NCBI GenBank assembly: GCA_018398765.1
Contig: JAHBMJ010004063.1
Span: 19,921-83,920, forward strand
Source of the DNA: Chromera velia
Lineage: Eukaryota > Sar > Chromeraceae
Direction: 5' to 3'
Length of the DNA: 64,000 nucleotides
Part shown: positions 45,230 to 56,104 of the stretch, one piece after another
Layout: every line of letters starts with the position of its first letter
Numbering within the stretch: position 1 is the first letter of the stretch
Translations under genes and position numbers: made by a program
The notes under the pieces: model-generated
Told to the model about the DNA's origin: nothing
Seen by the model: only the letters and a program-made list of their open reading frames with translations
Database searches by the model: none

Positions 45230-46532
45230 ATGAACCCCTCTCACTCCTCTGACATCAAGGAAAATGAGTATGGGCGTTCTTTTACCCCCGTTGCTCCTGA
45301 TGAAGACCACGAGGATGATGCAGGACCTGGTCGCCTTGACCTCACACACAGGACTGCGTCAAGGGGGAGAGGAGGGGGCAGTATGGAGACGGCCACTGGG
45401 GACATGTCAGAAGGAAGGCAGTGCACTGCCTCCTCTTCGTTTGACAGATCGATTGGCAAAGACCGAATGGAACCACACCAGGGGGGGCGAGAGAGCGTTC
45501 AGCAACAGCAGCAAACTCCAGGGGGTGCAGTCCCTCCCACACCTCCTGTTCCCCCCCCACCAGCAGTTGTCTCTCGGGAAGAAGCGATGCGAAGGATGAT
45601 AGAGCAACAGAAAAAATTAAAGCAAGACTTTCAGAGAGCTGTTGGGAGCGACTTCTACGTCGTCAAGTTACTGGGCGTAAGTCAGTGAGAGTACATGCTC
45701 ATGTGTCCGAGACGGTCACCTTTTTGGTGTGATTTTGCAAAGGGAGGGTCATTAGCAGACAAGCTGGCCATGCAGATAAGAAGGACAAAAGACAGAAAGC
45801 TGATCAAGCCCTTCAAAAATTTATAGATCAGCAGGGAAGAGAGAAGTAGACAAATTCCAAAGAGTGTTCAAAAAATTCTGGAAATTGAATTTTGCATCAA
45901 TGCTTTCCAATTTTCCTTCCTCAAAGTGGTCAACATCAGCAAAGGTTCACCATCGACCACCTGTGCTTGTGATTTGCAGGATGGCGGTGCAGAACGCGTT
46001 TTAAATTTCTCTGCATGCACCAGGGCAAGAAGCTTGCCCTCAAAGAGGTCAGGTCTAGGGTCAGGTCCAACCCATTGACATTGATCTGGTTGCAAGAATT
46101 AAGGCCCAGAGCAATTTTTTGTTTCTAATCGCCCATCCTCATTGTCGCTCAAGAAAGCATGATAACGTACCATCGCTCAAAGGTGTACGGCGGCTTTGAA
46201 CCACAAAAAAATGCACGGTTATTCTCCGTAGTTGTGAGGTTTTTGCCTTATATATACGTATCGTCTCAACGCTCTTTGTGCACTCTTGTGATACCGCAGA
46301 TGTCTGTCGAAGACATGAAGGAAGAAGACGGGAGTTTGAGGCAAGTGCAAGGAGAAGGTGTGGTGCAATTGGTGAGGTCCGGAGAGCTGCCCGAGGGCAG
46401 AGCATTCCTGGCTATGGAATACATTGAGCACGTCAGTCAGCGGCCGATTGATGGATCGATTGTCTGGCTTTCCTCTCAATCAGCTTGTGTTTCTCTAATA
46501 GCCGACGGTCTCTCCGGGGCCGTGCCTCTGTG

Positions 46533-46563
<31 letters not shown>

Positions 46564-46660
46564 TTTTTGTGACTGTGTGTGCGAGCGTGAAAGTGAGTGA
46601 GTGAGTGAGTGAGTGAGGGAGGGAGGGAGATATGAGGGGATGAGGTGAGTTTAACTTAGT

Positions 46661-46709
<49 letters not shown>

Positions 46710-46740
46710 CGTGTGCGTATGCGTGTGCGTGTGCGTATGC

Positions 46741-46783
<43 letters not shown>

Positions 46784-46790
46784 CATGTAT

Positions 46791-46822
<32 letters not shown>

Positions 46823-48432
46823 ATGTGTGTGTGCGTGTGTGTGTGTGTGTGTGAGTGTGTGTATGTGTATGTGTGTATATCTGCATGTATGTATGCGTGT
46901 GAGGGGGGGGGGAGCGAGAGTAAGTATCTGTCGGTTTGTGTTCGTCCGTGTACATTTTTAATGATGCTTTTGTCTGTTGTGTTTCTCCCTGTGGTTTCGT
47001 CTTTTTGTCTATCTGTCTGTCTGTCTGTCTGTCTTTCTGCGTGTTTCTCTGCCCTTCTCTAGCGCAAAGGACCAGGAGTTTTCTCTAGTGTGCGCTTCCC
47101 GAAACCCTTGGTCGGGGTGCCGAAAGGAATAATTATTTGTACCCGTCAGATATCCGTGATTCTGCGTGTATAGATATACGGATGTGCGTGCGTGACTGCA
47201 GGTTCTCAGCAGCGGGTGGAAGAAGGCAGGTGCCGCCTCTCTCCCCCTCCTCCTTGCGTCCGTCGGGGACGCAATCTTGAGATTGCACGGCCGCGGCTTC
47301 GTTCACAGAGACATCAAGCAGGAGAATATCTTGCTGGTAAGTGACGGCCCAAAGTTGTGCGACTTCGGGCTCTCTAGAAGAGTGGGAGAGGAGGGAGAGG
47401 GGGAGCTTGTCGGCAGTGCCTTTCGGCACCCCGAGCAAGGGTTTCGAGAGGCACACACAGGAGAAGACTCCTGGGCCTTTGCGTTACTGTGTATTTCAGT
47501 AAGTCCATCTGCAGAAAGATATGGCATGTTCTGCTGTATGAAGTCGTCGATCCTCTTAGCATCATCTGTTTTCTTCACTTCCTTATGCTGTTTGAGCAGT
47601 TATGGATCGAGCATATTAAATTTTCCTGCATCGCAGACCTGCATCTGTGGCTGACCGTTCGTTGCGGGATATTCTCTTTCGTCTTGCTTGTGTACATCCT
47701 CTGCTGATGCAGGACCTGTCATTCCGCTTGCTTGTATGCATGACAACAGTCACACAGTAGGCGCTTCTTGCTCTGTGTTTTATAATGCGATGATCAGTTG
47801 ATGAAGATTGACCTTTCCAGTCAAGGGCATCAAATAAAATTGGCAATGGGCAGTGATAGGCTCATACCGTAAACAAATATGGGAATGAGTCTTCATACAT
47901 CATCGAAAAAGTGTGTCCATCTCTCAAAGGAACATATAATAACACAATCAAACAGCTTCCTCCAGAGTCGTTAGAAAGGAATACGGTAAAAGAATAGAGT
48001 CGGACAAGCAGAGGGCAGAACGCGTGTATTTGTGCTCCGCCCCAATGGTATCGGCCTCACTTAACGCTTGTGCGTTGAAATTGCAATTAATTTTGCTGTA
48101 AATTCTGTCCTGCAGGAGCTCTTGAGGCTGCACCCTTTACTGCTGCCGATGAAACGAAGTAAGTTGATTTCGACCGAATTTTACTTCAGTTTTTTCGAAG
48201 TATTTCATTGCCCTCTTATACAGCTTGCCTTGAACAAAACAACATGGTTTTGAAAGCACGTGCCTGTCGCCCGCTGTCGCGTTTCTCCGTGACTCTCCTT
48301 CATTCTGATCCCTCAATTTCAGATCATTCACGATGTCAGAAATTGCTTTATGACCAGGTGTGCTTTCGTTTGCTTGCCTGCAGTCATCAAAGCAGCAGCC
48401 TTGGGAGACGAAAAACTTCGAACAGTTCTGAG
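45230..48432 (+). CDS. Serine/threonine protein kinase with one single-base frameshift
   Basis: Exons 45230-45676, 45980-46047, 46300-46431, 47202-47498, 48116-48158 and 48384-48432. After a Gln/Pro-rich N-terminus, exon 1 ends DFYVVKLLG and exon 2 begins DGGAERV (glycine loop), later GKKLALKE (VAIK lysine). Exon 3 has [10 protein letters not shown] (hinge). Exon 4 holds [14 protein letters not shown] (catalytic HRD), [10 protein letters not shown] (DFG) and SAFRHPEQ (in place of APE), then EDSWAFALL. Exons 5-6 ([31 protein letters not shown]) fit the C-lobe. Exon 2 is 68 nt but 69 would keep phase, and the frame changes inside GTTTTAAA near 46000: one T is probably missing, by mutation or assembly error. 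A further exon at 49317-49388 (basic, LERRRLSKQRRHGN) is phase-compatible, so the C-terminus is unresolved. The start ATG is the first in frame but not proven. Confidence 0.72.
46535..46905. repeat. Long (GT)n-rich microsatellite in a kinase intron
   Basis: Roughly 370 bp of interrupted GT, GC and TATG repeats with GAGT and GAGA flanks, in the intron between kinase exons 3 and 4. VCVCVC open frames here are artefacts. Confidence 0.85.
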
Positions 48433-51126
48433 GTCAGTGCCTCTACAGAGTTTTTTTTTCGAGCGAGCGATGTTCCCTAAAATGAATTTCGGTGGTCAAA
48501 AGAGCACAGGCAAAATTATAAAAAGAATTGAGTAACATTTGACTGATCAAAAACAGTGTTTGTACAAGACCATCACAGGGGACCACCGTACATGCAGAGA
48601 ATCTGTCATACCAAGTGTCAAAGTCAAAAGTATGAAAATTTCATCAGACATGCAGATGGAGAGTGTGATGTGCAAAAGCAGAGATCCAAAAGGCTGGTAG
48701 GGCTGTAGAACAGATATGTGTTGAAACATGAGAACAAAAACGGTCAAGAAAGGCGCTGCTCAATCAATGACATCCTTTATGAGGCGACTCTGTCTCACGC
48801 ACTCAACGTCGATATGCTGCAGAAAACTTAACAATGAAGAGTTGGAGACGGCAATTTGGGCGGTTTTTAAGGGTGGGGGGGGGTCAGTGAAGTGGTGACG
48901 GCTCTGCGCATCCAACCTGGTCCATCTTTGAGCTTTTAGTTCTTCAGCTCTCTCTCTTTCTCACGTGCCAGCTGAAATCAGTCCGGCCTCAAGATTGTCT
49001 TGAAGAGGTGATCTCGTTTTCCTTTCTCCTTTTCGTTTCCTTGACTCGAATTTATGGAGTTGCCAGAACCGAACCTCAATCTTTGGTTGTACCGCCTTCT
49101 CTTCCTTGACTGAGTCTCGTTGTTGATGTCTGGGCTTTGAGGGTCTGCGTGTGAGTCCAAAAGGAAAGAAAGACTTTTGGATCCGGCTTATTGCTTTCGA
49201 TTTCTTGTCCCTCGACCAGTTACTTTTGTCCCTAGCTCCATGGGCTCGACCGAAATGTGATACAAGAAATGGGGCATAGGCAAAGAAGGAATTGCTGACT
49301 CACTCGTCAGCAACAGGCTTGAGAGAAGAAGGTTGTCAAAACAGAGAAGACATGGAAATCGGAAGTATCGAGCTACATCAGACGATGCGTGAGTGGTTGG
49401 CAGAAGCCGTCAGGGTACTCGAGGTTCGGATGTTGTGGGAACTCCCAGGCCGTATTGATGGGGGGGGGGTATTCAGCGAAGTGAACTCTGTGGTGCACGC
49501 GCTCCTTCTCATTCATTCACTCATTCTAGAGGCCCTACAGATGTTCTAACTAGTCCTGACTCTCAAAAAATCTTCTAAATATGTTATCAAACGTTAAACT
49601 CTGCCTAGATACTGCGTAATAGTTGATAGATAGCCTATAACGCTTAGAAAATACTAATATTAATTAATATTTATTGATAGTACTGTTAGGATAGTACATT
49701 GTACTATCACATTGAGTACAAGGGGCCTTAGTATATTGGAATTCCAGTATAGTATCGTGTACTATGGCAACTATGAACTCCTTCTTCATTCTCTTGTCCT
49801 TTTGAGAAATAGAGCCAGGAGTGTATAGGTACAGCATCTCAATCAGACTGCCAATCTGCATAATTCATCTGTCACTCCGTTTTTTCTTGGGCGAGCCTTT
49901 CATGTCTCAACATCTTTGATGCAAGTTGTACTCACCGGCAGTGAGAGTGCCAGTAAGCCCCCTTTCTGAAAACGCACCCATGAGTATTGAACACCGCAGT
50001 CGCTTATTTTTTAGAGTCCCATAACGGAGTCCGTATGAACACTCCAGTGTTGTTTTTTCACCTTCATGTTCACTGCTCCATGTCAGTCTTTGGGTCTGTT
50101 TGGGAGTCATCAAACTTAGCTACGTGTATAAGCGTTGGGATTTTCCCTAATAGCCTAGCACAAAGCAGCCTGAAGGACTGGGGGAGCACTTTTCTTCTTA
50201 TCTTCTTGCTTAATTCTCTTCTTTTTTATTTCAGAAAAGCTGCGTTTACACTGTATGTTCCATGCAGCACCTACTTTGACTGTGCTGTAGGTTGAGACTG
50301 GCTCCTCTTGCTCTGTCCTGTCCACTGCGCATCTTCTCGATTGGAGTGAAAAAAAAGCCAGGAAAGGAACGAGCTGTTCTATCTAGCTCAGAACCCGGTA
50401 GCCTATTGTCTGGTGTGTGTGCCGTCAGTCCGTACGTCACCGTCTATTCTGCTTCTTGTTTTATTTTGGCGTCCCTTCGCTGGTCCGTCTGCTGTCCGTC
50501 TAAGTATCCATCAAGAATGAAGAAAGAGAAAGTAGAAAGTGATTTTGCTTATTTATGGGAAGAAGAGTGAGTGTTTTCACCTCATTCCTGCAAAGATAGA
50601 CAGCAGGGTATAAAGGGAAAGCGAGCGCCCCGAGCAGTGTCATTCAGTCGATTCAAACGGATGGCCGAAGGGACTCCTCGGTTCCTTCACGGATGACTTC
50701 AGAGCTGCTGTAGGGAGCCGAACAGAAAAAAAAACAAGACCGCCAAAACGCGTGAGAAAAGAGGGCTCAACAGGCCTTTTTGTCTGAAGTTGTTGATGAT
50801 TTTTTTTCTTGCTCTCTCCCCCCAAGCACTTTTTTTTTTCCATTCATCAAACATTGATTCACCTTCGTTTGGAGAAGACTGACAGACAGACTTCTCTATA
50901 TATCTCAGTATCACAGCTAATGCAAAGAAGGAGCAAGATAGCTAAGACAGGGGACGGCTTGCTCAATTCATACAGTTCTCACCAGGTGGAAAGAAGGGGG
51001 CACAGGGGTGAGAGAGCCAGTGGAGCTACTGCTGCCAAGAGTAAGAAGAATTTATGACCCGGTCCGTTTGAAAAAACCCGCTACCAGCCTTTCCCTTACC
51101 CATTCCACCTCGTTTGCCTACAAAGC
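48433..51126. other. Region downstream of the kinase exons, possible last exons
   Basis: No independent gene was recognised. Candidate terminal kinase exons are 49317-49388 (GTGAGT donor) and one beginning at 50989 after TTCTCACCAG, whose frame (EPVELLLPRVRRIYDPVRLK) runs into the duplicated segment. The stretch 49560-49870 is A/T-rich with no features. Confidence 0.35.
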
Positions 51127-51386
51127 TTCGTCTCCAACCGGCACCGTAGGGGGGGACCACTTTAACACTGTGATTTTCAGTCCCACAGGCAAAGGAACCC
51201 CCTCACTCTCCAGTGTGAATTCCTTTACGCCCGCAGGAAAGGGAAGAGGGGGGGAATTAACAGGGAATAGAGGACAGAGAGGGCTGCCTTTGTGAATGCC
51301 CACGTCCCCCCTTTCCATCTAGGCATTGCCTCTCTCCCAACCTACAACTGAGGGACTGACAACATTTCAGGTGGATAGAATGTCAT
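51127..51386 (+). repeat. Duplicated segment, left half (split copy)
   Basis: Copy of 44214-44472 with scattered substitutions. It ends exactly where the 5.16-kb transposon begins; the right half resumes at 56547. Confidence 0.85.
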
Positions 51387-51830
51387 CTCATACTGGTTGC
51401 TAGCATACTAAAATAGGGGGGCCACGGACCCCTTTGGAGTAGGTCAACATTGAAGGGCTAACTGATTGTTTGAATGTAATTAACCCTTTGTAAGGCTTGC
51501 TAGCAATGAACTCTAACCCTGTTTTTTCTTGCCTAGCGGTACCTTTTGGCTGCCTAGCGGTACCGTTGAGCTGCCTAGCAGTACCCTTTGCCTGCCTAGC
51601 AGTGTTCTTTGCCTGCCTAGCAGTGTTCTTTGCCTGCCTAGCAGTGTTCTTTGCCTGCTTAGCAGTCATCTTTGCCTGCCTAGCAGTTAGATTCAGCTGC
51701 TTAGCAGTTAGATTCAGTTGTTTAACAGTTATATTTAGTTATTCTATAGTGTCTAGTAGTTATAAAATAGTTAAAATATGTTATAACAAGTATAAATGGG
51801 TTATGCATAGGTTACTCAATGAATTATTCG
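51387..51830 (+). repeat. Left terminal inverted repeat with 21-bp tandem units
   Basis: Inverted relative to about 56105-56546. Tandem units at 51535-51735 give a seven-residue translation (CLAVFFA type), which produces spurious open frames. The similarity fades after the block TTATAAAATAGTTAAAAT. Confidence 0.8.
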
Positions 51831-51917
51831 ATCAATTTTGAATTATATGAAAAATTAAATGACATTTAAACGTATTTAACATATAATTAGCATAATTCAG
51901 AGCTAATTACAGTACAT

Positions 51918-52133
51918 TCAGTCCTCTTTGTCAGACTCGGAGTCACTTGAAACAGAAGAACTAGCAGATTCTAAAGAAGAACTATAGGAAGCTTCTTCAT
52001 GATCGCTAATATCTGGAAGATACACCTCCAACCCTGAAAAGTCTTCTTCTTCACTCAAGATCTCTGCCAAAAAATGTAAGACATGCATTAGAATTTTACG
52101 GCCCTTTGTTAAGACCACATTCTTCCACAACAA
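51918..52133 (-). CDS. Small acidic-tailed open frame inside the transposon
   Basis: Reads EYELLWKNVVLTKGRKILMH then VLHFLAEILSEEEDFSGLEV and ends in a Ser/Glu/Asp-rich tail (SSVSSDSESDKED). The frame extends upstream to WIEYISLEEYELLWKN before a stop, so it may be the last exon of a longer minus-strand gene. Function unknown; not similar to any transposase I recognise. Confidence 0.35.
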   Translation of the reverse strand: MLWKNVVLTKGRKILMHVLHFLAEILSEEEDFSGLEVYLPDISDHEEASYSSSLESASSSVSSDSESDKED

Positions 52134-52375
52134 TTCATACTCCTCAAGACTAATATATTCGATCCACGCACACGTTTACTTCTTTGCACCACTGCACAAC
52201 GGCAGAGCACACGGCTCCCCAGGATTCAAGCCAAGAGAGTAAAATTCTCTCATGTCGTCGATATGTGTCTGAGCCCTATCCACCAAACTTTTATGTGCAT
52301 CTTCCATTCTCCACAGTCGAAGGCTGTGCCATGCTACTCTCAAATCCTATCCTAAAGACGGACTGCGAGAAGAAG

Positions 52376-52485
52376 AGGAGGAGGAGGAAGAAGAAGAAGA
52401 AGAAGAAGACGACGATGACGGCGACGACAAAGAAGAAGAAGAAAAAGAAGAAGAAGGAGAAAAAGAAGAAGAAGAAGAAGACGAT
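52376..52485 (+). repeat. (GAA)n / (GAG)n low-complexity tract
   Basis: A purine-rich trinucleotide repeat with GAC interruptions inside the transposon, generating Lys- or Ser-rich artefact frames. Confidence 0.8.
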
Positions 52486-52535
52486 GCATCAGTGAGCAAG
52501 TGTGGAGCTATTTCCACCACTTTGCCCAAAAAGTA

Positions 52536-53866
52536 CTAACGATGGAGCACAGCATCTCTTTGTTGCTCACCAGAAATCCCTCTAAAAACATAGAACATGT
52601 TTTTTTTGAACGGAGCTTCCTGAGATTCTACTAGACTTTCTCTTTTCCTCTGTCGTCCGTGTTCTCTTTCCTCCCATCCAGCCCTTCCTTCTCCTGTCAT
52701 TCCAAATGTATCAAAAATTTCGTCACATTCGGGTTCAAACTCTTCTTCACTCTCTTTTCCACTCTCTCTTCCACCTGTTCCCTCTTCTTCATCACTCTCC
52801 CCTCCGCTTTCTTCTTTATCACTCTCCAAAAGTACTCTGCGACGTTTGATTTCTCTCCCCTCCTGCGTTACAGCTGTAGACGATTTGTTACCTTCTGTCC
52901 CTTTTCCCTCCTTTTGCCTCTCTTTGGACCTCGCCCCCTTCTCTCCTCCCACCGCGCCAGCTGCAGTCCCTCTGCCCTTCTCTCTCCCGTGTGTGTTTTT
53001 TTCTCTTTCCTTTGACTTTTTGCTTTCTCTTTCCTCTTTGATTTTCTTTTTTAAATTCTTGAAGTCGACCAACGGAAATTCAGAGGGGGACCAAAACTCA
53101 CCTTTCTCGTCCAGAAAGTAGTCCTTCAGTGCCTTCATTGCCTCTGTGACATCCATTTTATGAATTTTACCTCGGCCCTCACTGTGTGAGAGGGCATCGA
53201 GTGTCGTGGCAGTCTCCCCCCCCTCAGGAATGCGAGAGTCTACTTCGCACGAGCACATGCTGAGTGAGAGACAAGCCGGCTGCTCAGTGTCTTTGCCATA
53301 ATGTGGATGGTCTTTAAATTTTTAAACAAATTTGTTCCTTTGTCTTTCTGTTTCCTTCCGGAGATGATCATCAGAAGAAGGCAGAAATGCAATGAATGTG
53401 ATGTGTGTTGGTGTTAACGTATCTGGTCTGTCTTCTTTCCTCCCTTCATACCAGATACGCACGCAACCTGATTTCTCTCTGCTGACAAACTCCAAAACAA
53501 GATGCAGTATGTGATATTGCATCCACCCACATAGGTGCTTTCTGTCCTCTCTACCGACATTCTCGTGGGCAGTCTTCGGGAGGGCAGAAAGTAGCAGGGA
53601 CGAGTCAAGGGAAAAAAGACAGGAGTGCACGAAAAGGTCAATAAGTGGAAGAAATCCAAAAGGTTTCTTTCGAGGCTTCCCCCCCCCTGCTTCTTTCATT
53701 CAAAGAGCGGCCCCTGTCACACCAACCTCGAATGCACCCTTTCCGTTGGAGGCATAAGAACGAAGAAGACACGTGAACGTAGAAAGGTCCCCCTCCTCTG
53801 CTTCCTCTGACACAAAGAGTGGACTGATCTGTAAGTCAAGGTATGTCATTGGAATATGAGTTGCCA
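52536..53866 (-). pseudogene. Minus-strand transposon gene with two in-frame stops, unknown function
   Basis: A single minus frame from an ATG at 53866 (MATHIPMTYLDLQISPLFV) runs to 52536, interrupted only by TGA at 53702-53700 and TAA at 53324-53322. Segments on all three sides look like one protein: ALPKTAHENVGREDRKHLCG, WMQYHILHLVLEFVSREKSG, CVRIWYEGRKED, then AMKALKDYFLDEKGEFWSPS and LVDFKNLKKKIKEERESKKS, a Lys/Glu-rich linker, and ECDEIFDTFG near the end. The open frame continues upstream of 53866 to 54290, but that part overlaps a plus-strand frame. No domain recognised. The stops could be decay, spliced-out introns or readthrough. Confidence 0.45.
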
Positions 53867-54017
53867 TTTCGTGGAGATGTCTGTACCCTGCAATGTACTG
53901 TGGAGCCAAAATCCACAGCGTGACATGGAGTGTAGTTGTCAAAAATCGCAAATACAAATAGCGAATCATTGAAAAGGATACGCGAGCGTAGAGGCACTGG
54001 ATTATTCCCCCAACTAC

Positions 54018-54824
54018 ATGGGGGGAAAAAACCAAAGACTTTGGGAGAAAAGGGCAGATGCAAGGGACACAGAACGACATGAGCATGCGATAGAGAGAAA
54101 TACAGTGGAAAGACGTCTGCCCATCAACAGATGGAAGAGTCTTCTCTTCAACAAGATTCAGCGCCTCACAATCTACAACGAGCTGAATGTCAGAGAGGGG
54201 ATGCAGTTCTTTACTTCTCTCAATCAGAAGCAGAAGCACGTAATACCAACATTGGCAGAGCACCCAGTCCCCACATAGCCGATCGTCCAAATTCTAAACA
54301 GAAGTAACAGCCGACTTGCTTGGCTCGTGAAAGAAAGAAAAGGGCAGACTGCATCGGTTGACAGAGAATTCTATCTGTACGAGAAGTTCCAGGTCCAAGG
54401 ACCTACGACCGAAGTAGTGAGAGGGTGGGGCGTTGACGAGTTGCTGGAGGGAGATGAGGGGACACGTGATGAAGCGTCCAGTATCACCAGTAGAGCTGAT
54501 CAGATGGCCAGACAGATTGTGAAGATCCACAAATTGGCAGAGGACACAGAGTCTGCACATGTCCTGCAGAAAGAGTTCACTGAAGCGTGTGATGCAAACA
54601 ACATTGAACAGGTGTTTGACATAGTTGAGCAGAAGAGCGGCAAGGGAAGACAGCAGAAAAAGACCAAAACCTTCCATCCCCGAACAGCCAGAGTCTGCAG
54701 ACTCCTCGCTGCATTCTCTATCCACCGTCGAATCAGATTCTTCTACAGCACTTTTGACTCCAAATGGGATGAGGCAGTGGCCACGTATGCAGAAAAGAGG
54801 CGAGGGAGATGGAGAAGAAAGTAG
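54018..54824 (+). pseudogene. Plus-strand transposon gene 1, one in-frame TAG, unknown function
   Basis: Charged, protein-like reading: RLPINRWKSLLFNKIQRLTI, YNELNVREGMQFFTSLNQKQ, then a TAG at 54276, then LNRSNSRLAWLVKERKGQTA, REFYLYEKFQVQGPTTEVVR, RADQMARQIVKIHKLAEDTE and FHPRTARVCRLLAAFSIHRR. It ends TAG at 54822, overlapping the next frame by 16 nt. No known domain. It is oriented opposite to the minus-strand gene and overlaps its upstream extension. Confidence 0.45.
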
Positions 54825-55546
54825 AGAAGGCAGCGAAGGACAGAGAACTCGCCACTCTGATGATCAAACAAAGCAGGGCAGGAGTCCACTGGAAGTGGAT
54901 TAGGGAGGGGAGGGGAGAGCAGCATGATATCCTCCTTGTGATGACCATCCCACTGTATTGTATGCGGCTGACCCCAAAAGATCAGTCAGCATCTGCGTAC
55001 AAAGTCATTTTTTCCCTCATCAAAAAGGATATAAAAGCAAAGCACAAAGACTGCCTAAAGTTCTCGAGTGCAATTGTTTTGAACCCAATAGTAGAGAATT
55101 TGAGAGGGCTGGCCTCGCGTGTGTCTGTTGTGAAAGAGTCAAACATTCGGGCAGCTAAGGATGCTCAACAATTCATCGTCCCTTTTGGGGGGGTAAATCT
55201 CAAAAAGTATCAGTTCAAGGTGTTAAAAGGCATGTGTTAGCTCATTCCTTCCAACAAACCCGAAGACCAACACTTGTTCTCCCTTATTGTGGTGCGTTTG
55301 GACCGGATTGATGATGAAGAGTCAGACGATGATGAAGCAGAAGCAGCAAAAGCAGAGGACACCCCCCCCCGACGTGAGTCTCGCCGCCGCAACCGCTCTC
55401 CCTCTGACAGTGTTCCTCCTAGTCGCAAGAGTGCCCGCATCAGCGAGCAGCGGAACAGGGGAGGTGAGGGAAGGGGTGCTAAAGGTGAGAACGGAGCGCG
55501 AAGCTCCAAGATGGGGGGGGCATCAGAAATTATAGGGGCCCCTTGA
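54809..55546 (+). pseudogene. Plus-strand transposon gene 2, one in-frame TAG, unknown function
   Basis: Reads MEKKVEKAAKDRELATLMIK, QSRAGVHWKWIREGRGEQHD, TPKDQSASAYKVIFSLIKKD, RVSVVKESNIRAAKDAQQFI and LKKYQFKVLKGMC, then TAG at 55238, then continues in the same frame with EDQHLFSLIVVRLDRIDDEE and an acidic-to-basic tail (RRESRRRNRSPSDSVPPSRK). It could be one protein with frame 1 through a frameshift, since the two frames overlap. No recognised domain. Confidence 0.45.
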
Positions 55547-56104
55547 TTGAAAAGTCGTCTCTCTTTGTATTCCTTGAATAAACCTGCACAGACTTTTCTT
55601 CAATTGCTGTCTCACTGTTTGATCAACCCTTCTCTGTTTGATTGGAAAGAAAGAAATAAAGAAAGAGATCTTTCTATGGTGGCAGGTGGGGGAAAAGGGC
55701 AACGATTATTATGATATCTCTGTTCCTGAGCTGGGTCCCTGAGTGAGAAAGAGATGGCCCAAGCAACGATTGCTTCTCTAACTTTCTGTGATTGACTAAG
55801 CAGCTTAGCTTTTCTTTTGCATGAATTTTTGCTTGTGGACAGTGGTTGAATATCGCAATTTTGTCTTTATATTAACCATGCCGTGAATGATGGTCTCACT
55901 GGCAGAGTGAGAACCTCTAAACCTGCAAGTACACGGCTCAGTAGGGGCTGCGGTTAGAAGCTCTTTGAATGAGCATGGTCTTATTTTGCTTGCTGCTTAG
56001 ACCTGTCAATCAATCAATAAAACATATTCGATCAATTCATTTACTAGTTTGTTTAGTTTGAATTATGCTGTAATTATCTTTAGAGTTTTTGAAGAGGTTA
56101 TTGA

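Noticed and set aside
46665-47062. Cys/Val-repeat open frames
   Set aside because: Direct translation of a (GT)n microsatellite in a kinase intron.
49292-49549. Independent small gene
   Set aside because: The open frame has no motif; a shorter segment in another frame (49317-49388) fits better as a possible kinase exon.
51535-51735. CRISPR-like regularity of 21-bp units
   Set aside because: Units are directly adjacent with no unique spacers, occur inverted at the other end of a transposon, and the genome is eukaryotic.
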